Positions 1 through 9,123 of a DNA stretch of 64,000 nt are shown here, in pieces (position 1 is the stretch's first letter; each line of letters opens with the position of its first letter). Made by a program: the position numbers and the translations under genes. Under the pieces are notes generated by a model that saw only the letters and a list, made by a program, of their open reading frames with translations, was not told the origin of the DNA and searched no databases. Origin of the DNA: Roseiarcus sp963833955 (GTDB lineage: Bacteria > Pseudomonadota > Alphaproteobacteria > Rhizobiales > Beijerinckiaceae); contig CAWHZY010000001.1 in NCBI GenBank assembly GCA_963833955.1, positions 62,001-126,000 of the forward strand. The letters are read 5' to 3'.

Positions 1-149
1 CGGGCGACGAGGGCGTGCGCTTTCTCCTCGTGTCCGGCCGACCCTTACGCGAGCCGATCGCCTGGCACGGGCCGATCGTCATGAACACGCAGGCTGAGAT
101 TCGTCAGGCGCTGAGCGATTTACGCAGCGGCGCCTTCATCAAGAACTGA
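1..149 (+). CDS. Pirin family protein, C-terminal end (partial)
   Basis: Only the last 48 codons lie in the window, in the frame that opens at base 3 and stops with TGA at 147-149. The peptide contains RFLLVSGRPLREPIAWHGP and then IVMNTQAEIRQAL, which is the usual C-terminal cupin tail of pirins (PLxEPV-W-GPIVMNT). Pirins are cupin-fold metal proteins, some with quercetinase activity and some acting as redox-linked regulators; nothing here decides which. The gene is cut by the window edge, so length and start are unknown. An FAD monooxygenase follows 146 bases downstream on the same strand. Confidence 0.8.
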   Translation, partial: GDEGVRFLLVSGRPLREPIAWHGPIVMNTQAEIRQALSDLRSGAFIKN

Positions 150-295
150 TAAGAGTGTTCGAGCCGCGCGTTCCCGCGGCTCGAACCGAAGCCGCGAGCA
201 TCGCTTCAAATCGAGAGTCCTGTCGGAACGAGGTTTTAATCTTCGCGTTTTAGATCCTGAGCGCGGGCTCGCTCGCCCAGCGGAGCCGAACAGCG

Positions 296-1573
296 ATGGC
301 CAATTCAACGATCACGACCCAATGCTGCATCGCCGGCGGCGGACCGGCCGGCATGATGCTCGGATTCCTGCTGGCGCGCGCCGGCGTTCAGGTCGTGGTG
401 CTGGAGAAGCACGCCGATTTCTTGCGCGATTTCCGCGGCGACACCGTTCATCCCTCGACCCTCGAATTGATGGTCGAACTCGGCCTGATCGACGAGTTCT
501 TGAAGCTGCCGCATCAACAGGTCGAAACGCTGTCCGCGCAGATTGGCGCCGAGCACGTCAAATTGGTGGATTTCCGCCATCTGCCAACCCACTGCAAATT
601 CATCGCGCTGATGCCGCAATGGAATTTTCTCGATTTCCTCGCCGAGCGCGGCAAGCGTTACGCAAACTTCGACCTGCGCATGCAGGCTGACGCGACGGAC
701 CTCATCGAGGAGAACGGGCGCATCGCCGGCTTGATCGCCAGCACGCCGGACGGAACGCTGACGATCCGAGCCGATCTGGTGGTCGGCTGCGACGGACGTC
801 ATTCGACCGTGCGCGAGAAATCAGGCTTCAAGAGCGACGACTATGGGGCGCCGATGGACATCCTATGGTTCCGCCTACCACAAAAGCCCAGCGACAGCGC
901 GGACACGTTTGGCCATATTGAAGCCGGCAAGATGATGATCATGCTGGACCGCGGCGATTACTGGCAATGCGCTTACGTCATTCCCAAGGGCGGAATCGAG
1001 CGCGTGAAGTCGGAGGGGCTCGAAGCCTTCCGCGCACGGGTTGTGGAGATGTCGCCGTTTCTCGCCGATCGAGTCGATGAACTGAAAAGCTGGGACGATG
1101 TCAAACTGCTCAGCGTCACGGTCGACAGGCTGAAAAAATGGTGGCGCCCCGGCCTCCTCTGCATCGGCGATGCGGCCCATGCGATGTCGCCGATCGGCGG
1201 CGTCGGCATCAATATGGCGGTGCAGGACGCGGTGGCCGCAGCCAACCGGCTCGCCGGACCGCTCCGCTCGGGCAGGCTCACGGACGCCGACCTTCAGGCG
1301 ATCGAGGATCGTCGCACTCTGCCCATGCGGTTCACGCAGGCACTGCAACTCGCCATTCAGAAGAGGGTCATCAGCCGCGTCCTGACGAGCCAACAACGGC
1401 CGAAGCCGCCGCTATTCCTGAAGCTCTTCGGCGTCTTTCCAATTCTGCGCCGCATTCCAGCGCGCCTGATCGGGATCGGCATTCGCCCCGAGCATGTGCA
1501 GACACCCGAGGCGGCGCCGCCCGCCAAGCAGAGCCCCGGCGTCATCGGTCATCTCTCGAGCGCCTCGGCGTAA
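296..1573 (+). CDS. FAD-dependent monooxygenase (PheA/TfdB-type, FAD_binding_3)
   Basis: A 425-residue flavoprotein of the aromatic-hydroxylase type. The N-terminus has the Rossmann dinucleotide motif GGGPAGMMLGF near residues 14-24, followed by the VVLEKH strand that binds the ribose. The second FAD motif, CIGDAAHAMSPIGGVGIN, is near residues 290-307. RGDTVHPSTLELM near residue 50 is typical of the polyketide/phenol hydroxylase subgroup. Family members use NAD(P)H and O2 to hydroxylate phenolic or polyketide substrates; the substrate here cannot be told. The ATG at 296 directly precedes the Rossmann strand. The 3' end overlaps the convergent glycosyltransferase by about 25 bases. Confidence 0.88.
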   Translation: MANSTITTQCCIAGGGPAGMMLGFLLARAGVQVVVLEKHADFLRDFRGDTVHPSTLELMVELGLIDEFLKLPHQQVETLSAQIGAEHVKLVDFRHLPTHCKFIALMPQWNFLDFLAERGKRYANFDLRMQADATDLIEENGRIAGLIASTPDGTLTIRADLVVGCDGRHSTVREKSGFKSDDYGAPMDILWFRLPQKPSDSADTFGHIEAGKMMIMLDRGDYWQCAYVIPKGGIERVKSEGLEAFRARVVEMSPFLADRVDELKSWDDVKLLSVTVDRLKKWWRPGLLCIGDAAHAMSPIGGVGINMAVQDAVAAANRLAGPLRSGRLTDADLQAIEDRRTLPMRFTQALQLAIQKRVISRVLTSQQRPKPPLFLKLFGVFPILRRIPARLIGIGIRPEHVQTPEAAPPAKQSPGVIGHLSSASA

Positions 1574-2754
1574 ACGTTCAGCGTGTCGCGCGCCATGCGC
1601 TCGATCGAATAGGCCTCGGCGATCTTCGCCCGCGACCGGCGCCGCACAGCCTCGCGCGCCGAGGCGCCAAGCGAAAGCGCGGCGTGGATCGCCTCGGCAA
1701 GCGCCGCTGGCTCGCGGGGCGGAACGAGCCATCCGGTGCGAGCTTCGGCGTCCTCGTGCGGCGGCGCGGCGACGATCTCGCGGGCCGACCCGACGTCGGA
1801 GATGATGGTGAGCGCCCCGATCGCGGCCGCCTCGATCGAAGTGCGCGTCACGCCATCGACTTCCGTAGCCGGAAAAACCACGACCGCGGCGCCGATGAAC
1901 GCCGCTGGCGGATCGGCCGCGGCGCCGACGCGGATAAACATGGACTGGACGCCGCACTTGATTGCAAGCGCGTCCAGCTCGCGCGCGAAGGCCGGCTTCG
2001 CCGCTTCGCCCGCCAGCACGAAACGAACGTCGTCGAGGCCCTGGCGCTTGATGAGGGCCGCCGCTTCGATGAGCGTCTGCTGGCCCCGGCCCGGCGCCAG
2101 TCGCGCCGGCATGAGAACGATGCGCTCGTGCGCCGCGACGCCCCAGCTCGAGCGGACATCGGACACGCGGCGCCCGCTCACCCGTTCCGGCTGAAGTTTT
2201 GAGAGATCCATTCCCGGCCGAACGATCCTGAGCCGCTTGGGAGGCGTGGGAAAGAGGCTTTCCGCACGCCCGGCGACGAATTCGGACGACGCGATGACCG
2301 TGTCGCCCTCGGCGACGGCAGTCTCGAAGCTGGAACGCGGACGCGTGCGGATTCCGTCGCCCGGAAGCGAGGTGACGAGCGGGCGCTTCGCCTTGCGGCA
2401 GGCTCTGACGGCCGCCCAGGCGGCCCAGCGCGAACGTACGTGCACAAGATCAACCCGCTCGGAAGCGATGATGCGCTGCAGACGGCGCATGTTGAGCGCC
2501 ATCGCGAGCGGGTTCTTGGTCGCCGCCGGGAAGCGGACGAAGAGGCCGCCGATCGCCTGCAGTTCGCCGGCCAGCCCGCCGGAATCGGTCGCCACCAGCG
2601 CCCGCGCGCCGGTTTCCGCGAGCGCCGCGGTCACGGCGAGCGTCGCGCGTTCGTCGCCGCCCGCAGCGAGCGGCGGGACGATTTGGAGGATCGTCCGGCC
2701 GGCGAGCGGCGCGTTCGCCCCGCGCCGGAACGGAGACAGAGCATCGAGGCTCAC
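1549..2754 (-). CDS. Glycosyltransferase family 4 protein
   Basis: A GT-B fold glycosyltransferase of about 401 residues. The N-terminal part has TILQIVPPLAAGGDERATL, the usual GT4 opening (strand, then a glycine-rich turn facing the nucleotide sugar). The C-terminal part has RIVLMPARLAPGRGQQTLIEA and later VVFPATEVDGVTRTSIEAAA, matching the donor-binding glycosyl transferase group 1 domain with the E-x7-E region. It probably adds a sugar to a cell-surface glycan. Start: the frame stays open far upstream over the divergent hydrolase, so I chose the GTG at 2754, which has GAGGCGGGG just upstream. A slightly longer start is possible. Confidence 0.82.
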   Translation of the reverse strand: MSLDALSPFRRGANAPLAGRTILQIVPPLAAGGDERATLAVTAALAETGARALVATDSGGLAGELQAIGGLFVRFPAATKNPLAMALNMRRLQRIIASERVDLVHVRSRWAAWAAVRACRKAKRPLVTSLPGDGIRTRPRSSFETAVAEGDTVIASSEFVAGRAESLFPTPPKRLRIVRPGMDLSKLQPERVSGRRVSDVRSSWGVAAHERIVLMPARLAPGRGQQTLIEAAALIKRQGLDDVRFVLAGEAAKPAFARELDALAIKCGVQSMFIRVGAAADPPAAFIGAAVVVFPATEVDGVTRTSIEAAAIGALTIISDVGSAREIVAAPPHEDAEARTGWLVPPREPAALAEAIHAALSLGASAREAVRRRSRAKIAEAYSIERMARDTLNVYAEALER

Positions 2755-2901
2755 GGCGGGCCCCGCCTCGTACACGAGAGCTTGACCGGCGAGCAATTGA
2801 CATGCAGCGAGGGCTCCGCCAAGTCCGCTGCGGTCTGCGCGCTCATGCCGAGGCTCATCCAGGCGCGGTCCGCAAGCGGCGTCACCAAAAGCGAGCCTAG
2901 T

Positions 2902-3684
2902 GTGTCGGACGGACAGCCACAGGTCTTCATCGTCGGAAACGCCCCGAATCAACGGCGTATCGCCTTTCGCCGCCGTGCGCCAGTTCGCGACGAAGGTCCA
3001 GGCCTTGTTTGGCTGAGCGGTTATCGCTCCGACATGGACTCGACCAAGGCGAGCGCGCTCGACGCGGAGGCCGAGCGGCGCGGTCTGGGCCTCCTCAGGT
3101 TCGACTATTCCGGCCATGGGCGATCGGATGGGCGGCTCGAGGATGGGACCGTCTCCCGCTGGCTCGAGGAAACGCTGGCGCTCGTTCGGGCGCAGAGCGA
3201 GGGTCCGCAAATTCTAGTGGGCTCCTCGATGGGGGGTTACCTTTCACTGCTCGCCGTGCGCGCGCTGAGCAAGGCGGGGGAAGCCGAGCGCGTGAAAGGC
3301 CTCATTCTCATCGCGCCGGCGGTCGACTTCACCGAAGCGCTCATCTGGGGCAAGGCGCCGGACGAGGCGCGGCGCGCGATCATGGATGAAGGCGTGTGGC
3401 GCAGGCCCTCGGCCTATTCGAGCGAACCGGATTGTTTCACCCGGGATCTGATCGAGGATGGGCGCAATCACCTTCTGCTGGGCGGCATGATCCGCACCGG
3501 CGCGCCAACCGCGGTGCTGCAAGGCATGCGGGACGAAGACGTGCCGTTTTCGCATGCGCTGGCGCTGATGCAGCGCTTCGGCGGCGATCCGGCGACGCTG
3601 ACGCTGGTCAAGGATGGCGATCACCGTCTTTCGCGTCCTCAGGACTTGCAACTCATGTTCGACGCGCTGGAACGGATGATGTGA
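2902..3684 (+). CDS. Alpha/beta hydrolase
   Basis: A roughly 260-residue serine hydrolase. It has LVWLSGYRSDM (oxyanion-side strand), FDYSGHGRSDG, the nucleophile elbow VGSSMGGYLSL (Ser within G-S-S-M-G), and a late GDHRLSRP giving the catalytic His. The acidic residue is probably in the MRDEDVPF segment. The family includes esterases and palmitoyl-protein-thioesterase-like enzymes; the substrate is unknown. The start is uncertain: GTG 2902 fits the family's usual short N-terminus, while ATG 2845 would add 19 residues. It is divergent from the glycosyltransferase and converges on the SprT-like gene 14 bases downstream. Confidence 0.85.
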   Translation: MSDGQPQVFIVGNAPNQRRIAFRRRAPVRDEGPGLVWLSGYRSDMDSTKASALDAEAERRGLGLLRFDYSGHGRSDGRLEDGTVSRWLEETLALVRAQSEGPQILVGSSMGGYLSLLAVRALSKAGEAERVKGLILIAPAVDFTEALIWGKAPDEARRAIMDEGVWRRPSAYSSEPDCFTRDLIEDGRNHLLLGGMIRTGAPTAVLQGMRDEDVPFSHALALMQRFGGDPATLTLVKDGDHRLSRPQDLQLMFDALERMM

Positions 3685-3698
3685 CCCTGAAGGAGCGA

Positions 3699-4452
3699 TC
3701 ACTCCCATGTCGCGCCGAAGCGGTGCAGGCTCACGCCGTGAACCTTGAGCCACATTTCCGCGCGGTCGGTTCCGGGGTGGAGACGGCGCGCAAGCTTCCA
3801 GAATAGGGCCGAATGATTCATGTGCACGATATGCGCCACCTCGTGCGCGGCGAGGTAATCGAGCACGAACGGCGGCGCGAGAATCAGGCGCCAGGAGAAA
3901 TTGAGCCCGCCGGTCGACGAGCACGACCCCCAGCGGCTCACCGTGTCGCGCAGCACCATCCGGCGCGGCTTGACGCCGAGCTGCTTCGAATGCCTGGCGA
4001 CCGCAGCCTCGAGATCCTTGCGCGCCTCGCGCTTGAGGAAATCGGTGACGCGACGCGCCACATGCGGCCGCTCGCCCGAAACGCAGATGAGCGGTCCGCG
4101 CTCGCCTGAACTCGAGCCAGACCCCGCCGCGTTCGCCTGGCCGATGCACGATGCGATGATCGACGCCGCGCAAGGGCATGATTGCGCGCGGTTCGAAAGC
4201 GACCGGTTGGGGCAGACGCGCGAGCCGCGTGCCGATCCATGCCGCGTGACGCTCGGCGAATTCGCGCGCCGCCTTGAGCGATGAGCGCGTCGGCATCGTC
4301 AGCACCACGTCGCGCGACGCGGTGCGAACCCTCAGCGTGAAACGGCGTGACGTCGCGATGCGTTTCAGCGCGACGCGATAAGTCTCGCCGTCATGCGCGA
4401 TATCGAAATGCGCCGCCTGCTCAGGCGCCCGGCGTTGGAAAAGACGCAACAT
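3699..4452 (-). pseudogene. SprT/YgjP-like zinc metallopeptidase (M48-type DUF45), frameshifted
   Basis: The N-terminal part (MLRLFQRRAPEQAAHFDIAH onward, 4452 down to about 4112) and the C-terminal part (ARRVTDFLKREARKDLEAAV onward, to 3699) are in different frames. Removing one base near 4105-4115 joins them as GVWLSSGERGPLICVSGE, restoring a normal ~250-residue protein. The C-terminal part carries the zinc motif HEVAHIVHMNHS (HExxH plus downstream His) and the family's VSRWGSCSSTGGLNFSW. The two halves are fully conserved on each side of the break, so this may be a sequence error rather than a dead gene. It follows cobU on the same strand. Confidence 0.8.
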
Positions 4453-4488
4453 CCGCCAAGTCCCCAGCGGACGTGTCGAGGCGAAGGC

Positions 4489-5154
4489 CTATGCCCACGC
4501 AGCCAACAAGCCCCAGCCGCCGCTGGCAAATCCTAGTCCAGGCCAGCCCCGAGTCGCCAGAGGTTTTGTTGAAGAAAATGCGCGCCTCAACTCAACCGCA
4601 GGCTCGGGGCATGCAGCCGGCTTCAACTGGAGCGGGAACCCGGCGGCGACGAAGATCACGGCGTCGCAGGCGGCGCCGATTTCCCGGTTCGCCCGTCCCT
4701 GCCAGTCGCGAAACTCCCGGCCGAGTTGGTGATCCGGCACAATGCCCATGCCAACTTCGTTGGATACGAGGATCGCCGGGCCGGCGAGCCTGGTTATGGC
4801 GTCGGCGAGAGCGTTAAGCGCGGGACCCGGGTCGCGGCCGGCCAGCATGAGGTTGCTGAGCCAGAGCGTCAGGCAATCGACAATCACCACCCTGCCGGCT
4901 TTCGCGTGCGCCGCGAGGGCCGTGGCGATTTCGATCGGCTCCTCGAGGGTCGCCCACCCCTGCCCCCGGTCGGCCTGGTGACGGGCGATCCGCGTCGCCA
5001 TTTCCTCATCTCCCGCCGCGCCAGTCGCGAGATACAGCCGGTCGGGACTGTGGGCCTCGGCCAGCCGCTGCGCATAGGCGCTTTTTCCCGAGCGCGCGCC
5101 GCCCAGCACGAGCAGGCTACGGGCGATCGTTCGAGGCTCATTCGCGCTCGCCAT
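4489..5154 (-). CDS. cobU: Bifunctional adenosylcobinamide kinase / adenosylcobinamide-phosphate guanylyltransferase
   Basis: CobU/CobP phosphorylates adenosylcobinamide and then transfers GMP, in the late cobalamin pathway. Visible are the P-loop GGARSGKSAYA near residues 18-28, YLATGAAGDEEMATRI with the HQADRGQGW guanylylation-site region (His is the GMP-linked residue in the family), VVIVDCLTLWLSNLM, and VSNEVGMGIVPDHQLGREFRD. The ATG at 5154 was chosen because the P-loop then sits at the family position; the gene overlaps the upstream SGNH gene by 17 bases. Odd: after FVAAGFPLQLK, where relatives stop, the frame runs on for about 43 low-complexity residues, so the true end may be hidden by an indel. 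Confidence 0.9.
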   Translation of the reverse strand: MASANEPRTIARSLLVLGGARSGKSAYAQRLAEAHSPDRLYLATGAAGDEEMATRIARHQADRGQGWATLEEPIEIATALAAHAKAGRVVIVDCLTLWLSNLMLAGRDPGPALNALADAITRLAGPAILVSNEVGMGIVPDHQLGREFRDWQGRANREIGAACDAVIFVAAGFPLQLKPAACPEPAVELRRAFSSTKPLATRGWPGLGFASGGWGLLAAWA

Positions 5155-6322
5155 CTGGACTCCGGGCTCCGCCCATCTGCGCCGCAAGCCCGGGCGGGAC
5201 GTTTCCAGGGCCCGAGTCCATTTTGCGCTCGGGCAAGCCTTTCGGCTTCAGGCCCGGCAGGCAGACCAGAAAACGCTCCGTGGGCATCCACCAGACCTCG
5301 TCGGGGCGATATTTCTCCACCTCATTCCAGTCGAACCCGCAAACCATGTGGCTCATCCAAACCACGCGGCCTGCGTGTTGCAAAACCATCGGAGGAAAAA
5401 ATCCGCCGGTGAAGGAATCGCCGAGGATGAGAATCGTCGGGCCAGTCTTGTCCGAGGTTTCACTAAAGCCTCCGGCCGCATCGGAAGGTTGATAGGGCCT
5501 CTTCCCATAAGGGAGCGTCAGAGGCTCAGCATATTCTGAAACGGTGTCGCCGACCCCCAGCATTCGCGCCAAATCGCCGCCATTGCGCCGAGTCATGGGA
5601 CCCAGCGCGGAGGCCGGTTCGATCCGCCAATCCGGGTGGGCGTCCGCCTCGACGATGGCGTCATAGGCGGCGAGCGCGCCCCGGAATGTCCAATGCGTAT
5701 CGTGCATATAGAACGCCGGCCCTTGGGTCCGCGCGGTCTTGATTGCCGGCCGCAGATCGACCGCTCTCACGCCCCTTGCGGCGAGATTGGCGAGAAGCCT
5801 GTCGTACTCGGTCGGCTTGCCTGGATTTTGCGCCCAAAGAGGCAGGTCGTCCTGGTAGATGGTGGCCGCGTTGGGCGGCATCGCGACCAGGAAGCGGATT
5901 CCGCGCGCATGAAGCTCGTCGTTCATGCGCACGAGCATATCTGCCGCGTCGGCCACCCTCTGGTCGCGTACGAGAAGACCGGCGCTTTGACGCACCGTCT
6001 CCTCGCCGAGAAAGAACATGCGCCCGTCGCGCCCGACAAGCACCGTGTCGTTGCCGAAGCCGAGCATCGGTTTGGTCAGTTCCCGATGCGCCGTGATCAG
6101 CTTCTGCCGCAAGCCGAAATGGTCCCTGAGGTAGGCGTCGACCGCCGCCGGCAGTGCGAGCCAGCTCGCCCCGGTCGTGGGCAGCCGCGGGGCCGGCGCA
6201 AGCGAGCGACCTTCCCTGAAAACGCTCGCGGGACTGTCGGGCGCGACGAAGCCGACCACGAGCGGCGCGGCAAGCAGACAAAAAGCGATGAGCGCGAAAA
6301 TCCGACGATGGCGCGGCAGCAT
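5138..6322 (-). CDS. AlgX/AlgJ-like SGNH hydrolase-fold protein, copy 1
   Basis: A 394-residue exported protein of the AlgX/AlgJ SGNH superfamily, which places O-acetyl groups on exopolysaccharides in the periplasm. It opens with a signal/anchor segment (IFALIAFCLLAAPLVVGFV). Catalytic signatures are visible: MHDTHWTFRGALAAYDA (the D-x-H-W motif) and ILILGDSFTGGFFPP (GDSF block with the Ser nucleophile). It is a tandem paralogue of the next gene upstream and overlaps cobU. No MBOAT acyl-donor partner (AlgI-like) is present in the window, which is unusual for this family. Confidence 0.85.
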   Translation of the reverse strand: MLPRHRRIFALIAFCLLAAPLVVGFVAPDSPASVFREGRSLAPAPRLPTTGASWLALPAAVDAYLRDHFGLRQKLITAHRELTKPMLGFGNDTVLVGRDGRMFFLGEETVRQSAGLLVRDQRVADAADMLVRMNDELHARGIRFLVAMPPNAATIYQDDLPLWAQNPGKPTEYDRLLANLAARGVRAVDLRPAIKTARTQGPAFYMHDTHWTFRGALAAYDAIVEADAHPDWRIEPASALGPMTRRNGGDLARMLGVGDTVSEYAEPLTLPYGKRPYQPSDAAGGFSETSDKTGPTILILGDSFTGGFFPPMVLQHAGRVVWMSHMVCGFDWNEVEKYRPDEVWWMPTERFLVCLPGLKPKGLPERKMDSGPGNVPPGLAAQMGGARSPDGERE

Positions 6323-6389
6323 CAGGTGTCAGTCACCGCGTCCCCCTGCTTCGCCTTCCCGCGAGCCGGACGCCGTTTCAGCGGGGATT

Positions 6390-7550
6390 TCATTGTCGAA
6401 CGGCCGCCCGATCTTCCAACGCATCCGCCGGCCGAACGAGACCCCCTGGCGTTTTGTCTTCCCCGCCCCCCTTCTTGGCTTCGGGAAATCCAATGGGCGA
6501 GTGCTGGCAGAGAAAAACACGTTCTCCGGGCATCCACCAGACTTCATCAGGCCGAAGTTCGTCGATAACCCGCCAGTCAAAGCCGCAATATTCGTGGTGT
6601 ATCCAAATCACGCTTCCAACGTGCTGCAAGAGCATGGGCGGAAAAAAGTCCAGGGTCAGCGAATCGCCGAAAATCAGGATCCTGGGGCCCGGCTTATCGA
6701 ACGTCTCGATGAAATCATTGTCGGGAAGCGGGATTCTCCTCCCATAGGGAAGCGTCAACCTGTCAGTATATTCCGAAATCTTGTCGGAGAGACCGAGGAT
6801 CTGCGCCATGTCGCCCCCTTTGCGCACGGCCGGCGCCAAGGCTGAGCTCGGGTCCATCCGCCAATCGGGATGCGAATCGGCCTCGACAATCGCGTTAAAC
6901 GCCAGGAGCGCGCCGCGGAATGACCAATGCGTATCGTGCATATAAAAGACCGAGCCGCCGGAGCGAGCATTCTTGAGCACGGGCCGCAAATCGACAGCCG
7001 GAACGCCTTTGGCGGCGAGGTTCGCCAGAAGCAGATCGTATTCGGTCGGCCGGCCTGGATTCTGCGCCCGGAGCGGCAGTTCGTCCGTGTAGACGCTCGA
7101 GGCGTTCGGCGGAGGCGCAACGAGAAAACGAATGCCGCGGGCTCGAAGCGCATCATTCATACGCCCGAGCAAATCGGCCAGTTGAGCCACCGCCTGGTCG
7201 CGCAAAATGAGCCCGGCGCTCTGGAGAACCATCTCGTTGCCCAGATAGAACATACGGCCGCCGCGGCCCATCAGGACCTTGTAACTGCCGAACAAGGGCT
7301 TCGAGAGCTCCCGATGGGCGCGGAGCAAAGCCTGACGAAGGCCGATATGGTCCTGCAGATAGGCGTCGGTCTGCGTCGGAAACCTGATCCAGTCGGCGCT
7401 GTCGACTGGCGCTCTCGGCGCCGGCGCGGGCGTGCGCCCGTCCGCGAGGATCGACGCGGCGCCGTCCGGATAGACGAGCCCAGCCACCAGCGGCGCCGCC
7501 AACACAAGGAAAGCAGCAACCGCGAAAAATCGACGATACCGGCGCAGCAT
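6390..7550 (-). CDS. AlgX/AlgJ-like SGNH hydrolase-fold protein, copy 2
   Basis: A 386-residue paralogue of the 5138-6322 gene, in the same order and strand, 67 bases upstream. It has a signal/anchor segment FFAVAAFLVLAAPLVAGLV, then the same blocks: DHIGLRQALLRAHRELSKP, YMHDTHWSFRGALLAFNAI and ILIFGDSLTLDFFPPML. The active-site D-x-H and GDS residues are kept, so both copies look functional. The ATG at 7550 was chosen because it directly precedes the signal segment; the open frame extends 42 residues further without signal-like character. Likely role: polysaccharide O-acetylation in the periplasm, by family inference. Confidence 0.85.
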   Translation of the reverse strand: MLRRYRRFFAVAAFLVLAAPLVAGLVYPDGAASILADGRTPAPAPRAPVDSADWIRFPTQTDAYLQDHIGLRQALLRAHRELSKPLFGSYKVLMGRGGRMFYLGNEMVLQSAGLILRDQAVAQLADLLGRMNDALRARGIRFLVAPPPNASSVYTDELPLRAQNPGRPTEYDLLLANLAAKGVPAVDLRPVLKNARSGGSVFYMHDTHWSFRGALLAFNAIVEADSHPDWRMDPSSALAPAVRKGGDMAQILGLSDKISEYTDRLTLPYGRRIPLPDNDFIETFDKPGPRILIFGDSLTLDFFPPMLLQHVGSVIWIHHEYCGFDWRVIDELRPDEVWWMPGERVFLCQHSPIGFPEAKKGGGEDKTPGGLVRPADALEDRAAVRQ

Positions 7551-7793
7551 TCCGGATGACGGTCGCGCGGCGCCAAGGCTGCGGCGCCAGGAGCGATCCT
7601 GAAAAAGCGCCGGCCAGCTGACCGGCGGGCTTTTGGCCGCGGCCCGCGAGGTCCAAAGCGTTGACCTTACACCCATTCGAACTCAGAGCGCCTCGGGCCC
7701 GTGAAAAATGCGACGCGTCGCGATAGCGCGACGTCCGGGCCATGCGCAACCCCGGCGATTGGGGCGTCGACGCGCCGAGCCATGAGCCCACCC

Positions 7794-8327
7794 TTAGCCC
7801 AGCGGATAGGCCGCCTCAACGACATAGGGTCCGCCGCCCGACCCCTCGCGGGCCGAATAGAGGACGAAGCGCTCTGCGGTGAACGAGTCCGCGAGCAGCG
7901 CGCCGCGCAAGGCGAGATAGCTGGCGACAGCCGTTTGGCTCGCGCCGCGCAGCCGCGCCAGCGTCACGTGCGGGGTATATTTGCGTGTCTCGGGTTCAAG
8001 TCCGATGCGCCTCAGGCGGCGCTCCTGCTCGGCTTGCAGGTCCATCAGCGCAGGGTCTGCCTTCACCTTGGCCACGATCGCGCGCGGCTTGTCACCGCCA
8101 AACCAGCTCAGTTCCTCAAAACGAACGGGCGCCTCCGGCCGACCGATGTCGCTGAGGGCGTCGTCGATGTCGCGAGCCATGTGCGCATCGATATCGCCGA
8201 TGAATCGGAGCGTGATGTGGTAGTCCTCGGGCCCGAGCCAGCGCGCGCCGACAACTCCGCCGCGCATCAGCGCAAGCTGACCAACGACAGCCTCTGGCAG
8301 TTCGAGGCCGGTGAACAGGCGAGGCAT
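7794..8327 (-). CDS. thpR: RNA 2',3'-cyclic phosphodiesterase (2'-5' RNA ligase family)
   Basis: A 177-residue 2H phosphoesterase. Both catalytic H-x-T motifs are visible: YHITLRFIGD (His37) and YTPHVTLARLRG (His120). The length and spacing match ThpR, which opens 2',3'-cyclic phosphate RNA ends. ATG 8327 gives the family's normal N-terminus (MPRLFTGLELP). It starts 8 bases after the stop of the ABC-transporter ATPase gene, so it is probably cotranscribed with an amino-acid importer, a pairing with no obvious functional link. Confidence 0.9.
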   Translation of the reverse strand: MPRLFTGLELPEAVVGQLALMRGGVVGARWLGPEDYHITLRFIGDIDAHMARDIDDALSDIGRPEAPVRFEELSWFGGDKPRAIVAKVKADPALMDLQAEQERRLRRIGLEPETRKYTPHVTLARLRGASQTAVASYLALRGALLADSFTAERFVLYSAREGSGGGPYVVEAAYPLG

Positions 8328-8335
8328 GATCGCGC

Positions 8336-9112
8336 CTACCCGCGCTCCTTGGAGATGAACTGGCGGAAGCGGTCGGAGGTCGAGCCGGAGAAAAGCTCGT
8401 GGGGCGGTCCCTCCGCCTCGACCAGCCCTTGATGCAGGAACATCACCCGGGTCGAGACGTCGCGGGCAAAGCTCATCTCGTGGGTCACGACCAGCATCGT
8501 ACGACCTTCCTCGGCGAGAGCGCGCATGACGCGGAGCACTTCGCCCACGAGTTCCGGATCGAGCGCCGAGGTCGGCTCGTCGAACAGCATCACCTTCGGC
8601 CGCATGGCGAGCGCGCGCGCAATGGCTGCACGCTGCTGCTGACCTCCGGAAAGATGCGCGGGGTAGTAATTCTCCCGCTCGGACATGCCGACTTTGGCGA
8701 GCAGCGCGCGCGCTTCCTCGATGCATTCCGCCCGCGGGCGCTTCTGCACATGCACCGGCGCCTCGATGAGGTTCTCCAATACCGTCAGATGCGACCACAG
8801 GTTGAAGCTCTGGAACACCATGCCGAGTTCGGAGCGGATGCGATCGACCTGGCGCCTGTCCGCGGGCTCGGCTCGCCCGTCGCCGCGGCGGCGCATCTTG
8901 ATGGTCTCGCCCGCGACCGTCACCACGCCTTCGTCGGGCGTCTCGAGCAGATTGATGCAGCGGAGAAACGTGCTCTTGCCGGAGCCCGACGAGCCCAGGA
9001 TCGAGATCACATCGCCGTCGTTTGCGGTCAGCGATACGCCCCTTAAGACTTCGAGCTGGCCGAAGCTCTTGTGCATCTTGTCGACCGTAAGCGCTGGCGT
9101 CGCGGCAGGCAT
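8336..9112 (-). CDS. Polar amino-acid ABC transporter ATP-binding protein (HisP/OccP type)
   Basis: A 258-residue ATPase with every ABC motif: Walker A ILGSSGSGKSTFLR, Q-loop GMVFQSFNLW, signature HLSGGQQQRAAIARAL, Walker B VMLFDEPTSALDPE, and switch VVTHEMSFA. The close match to HisP/OccP/NocP and the neighbouring permeases and binding protein indicate import of a basic or opine-like amino acid. The ATG at 9112 lies 12 bases downstream of the permease stop. Confidence 0.93.
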   Translation of the reverse strand: MPAATPALTVDKMHKSFGQLEVLRGVSLTANDGDVISILGSSGSGKSTFLRCINLLETPDEGVVTVAGETIKMRRRGDGRAEPADRRQVDRIRSELGMVFQSFNLWSHLTVLENLIEAPVHVQKRPRAECIEEARALLAKVGMSERENYYPAHLSGGQQQRAAIARALAMRPKVMLFDEPTSALDPELVGEVLRVMRALAEEGRTMLVVTHEMSFARDVSTRVMFLHQGLVEAEGPPHELFSGSTSDRFRQFISKERG

Positions 9113-9123
9113 AGGCGCGTCCT

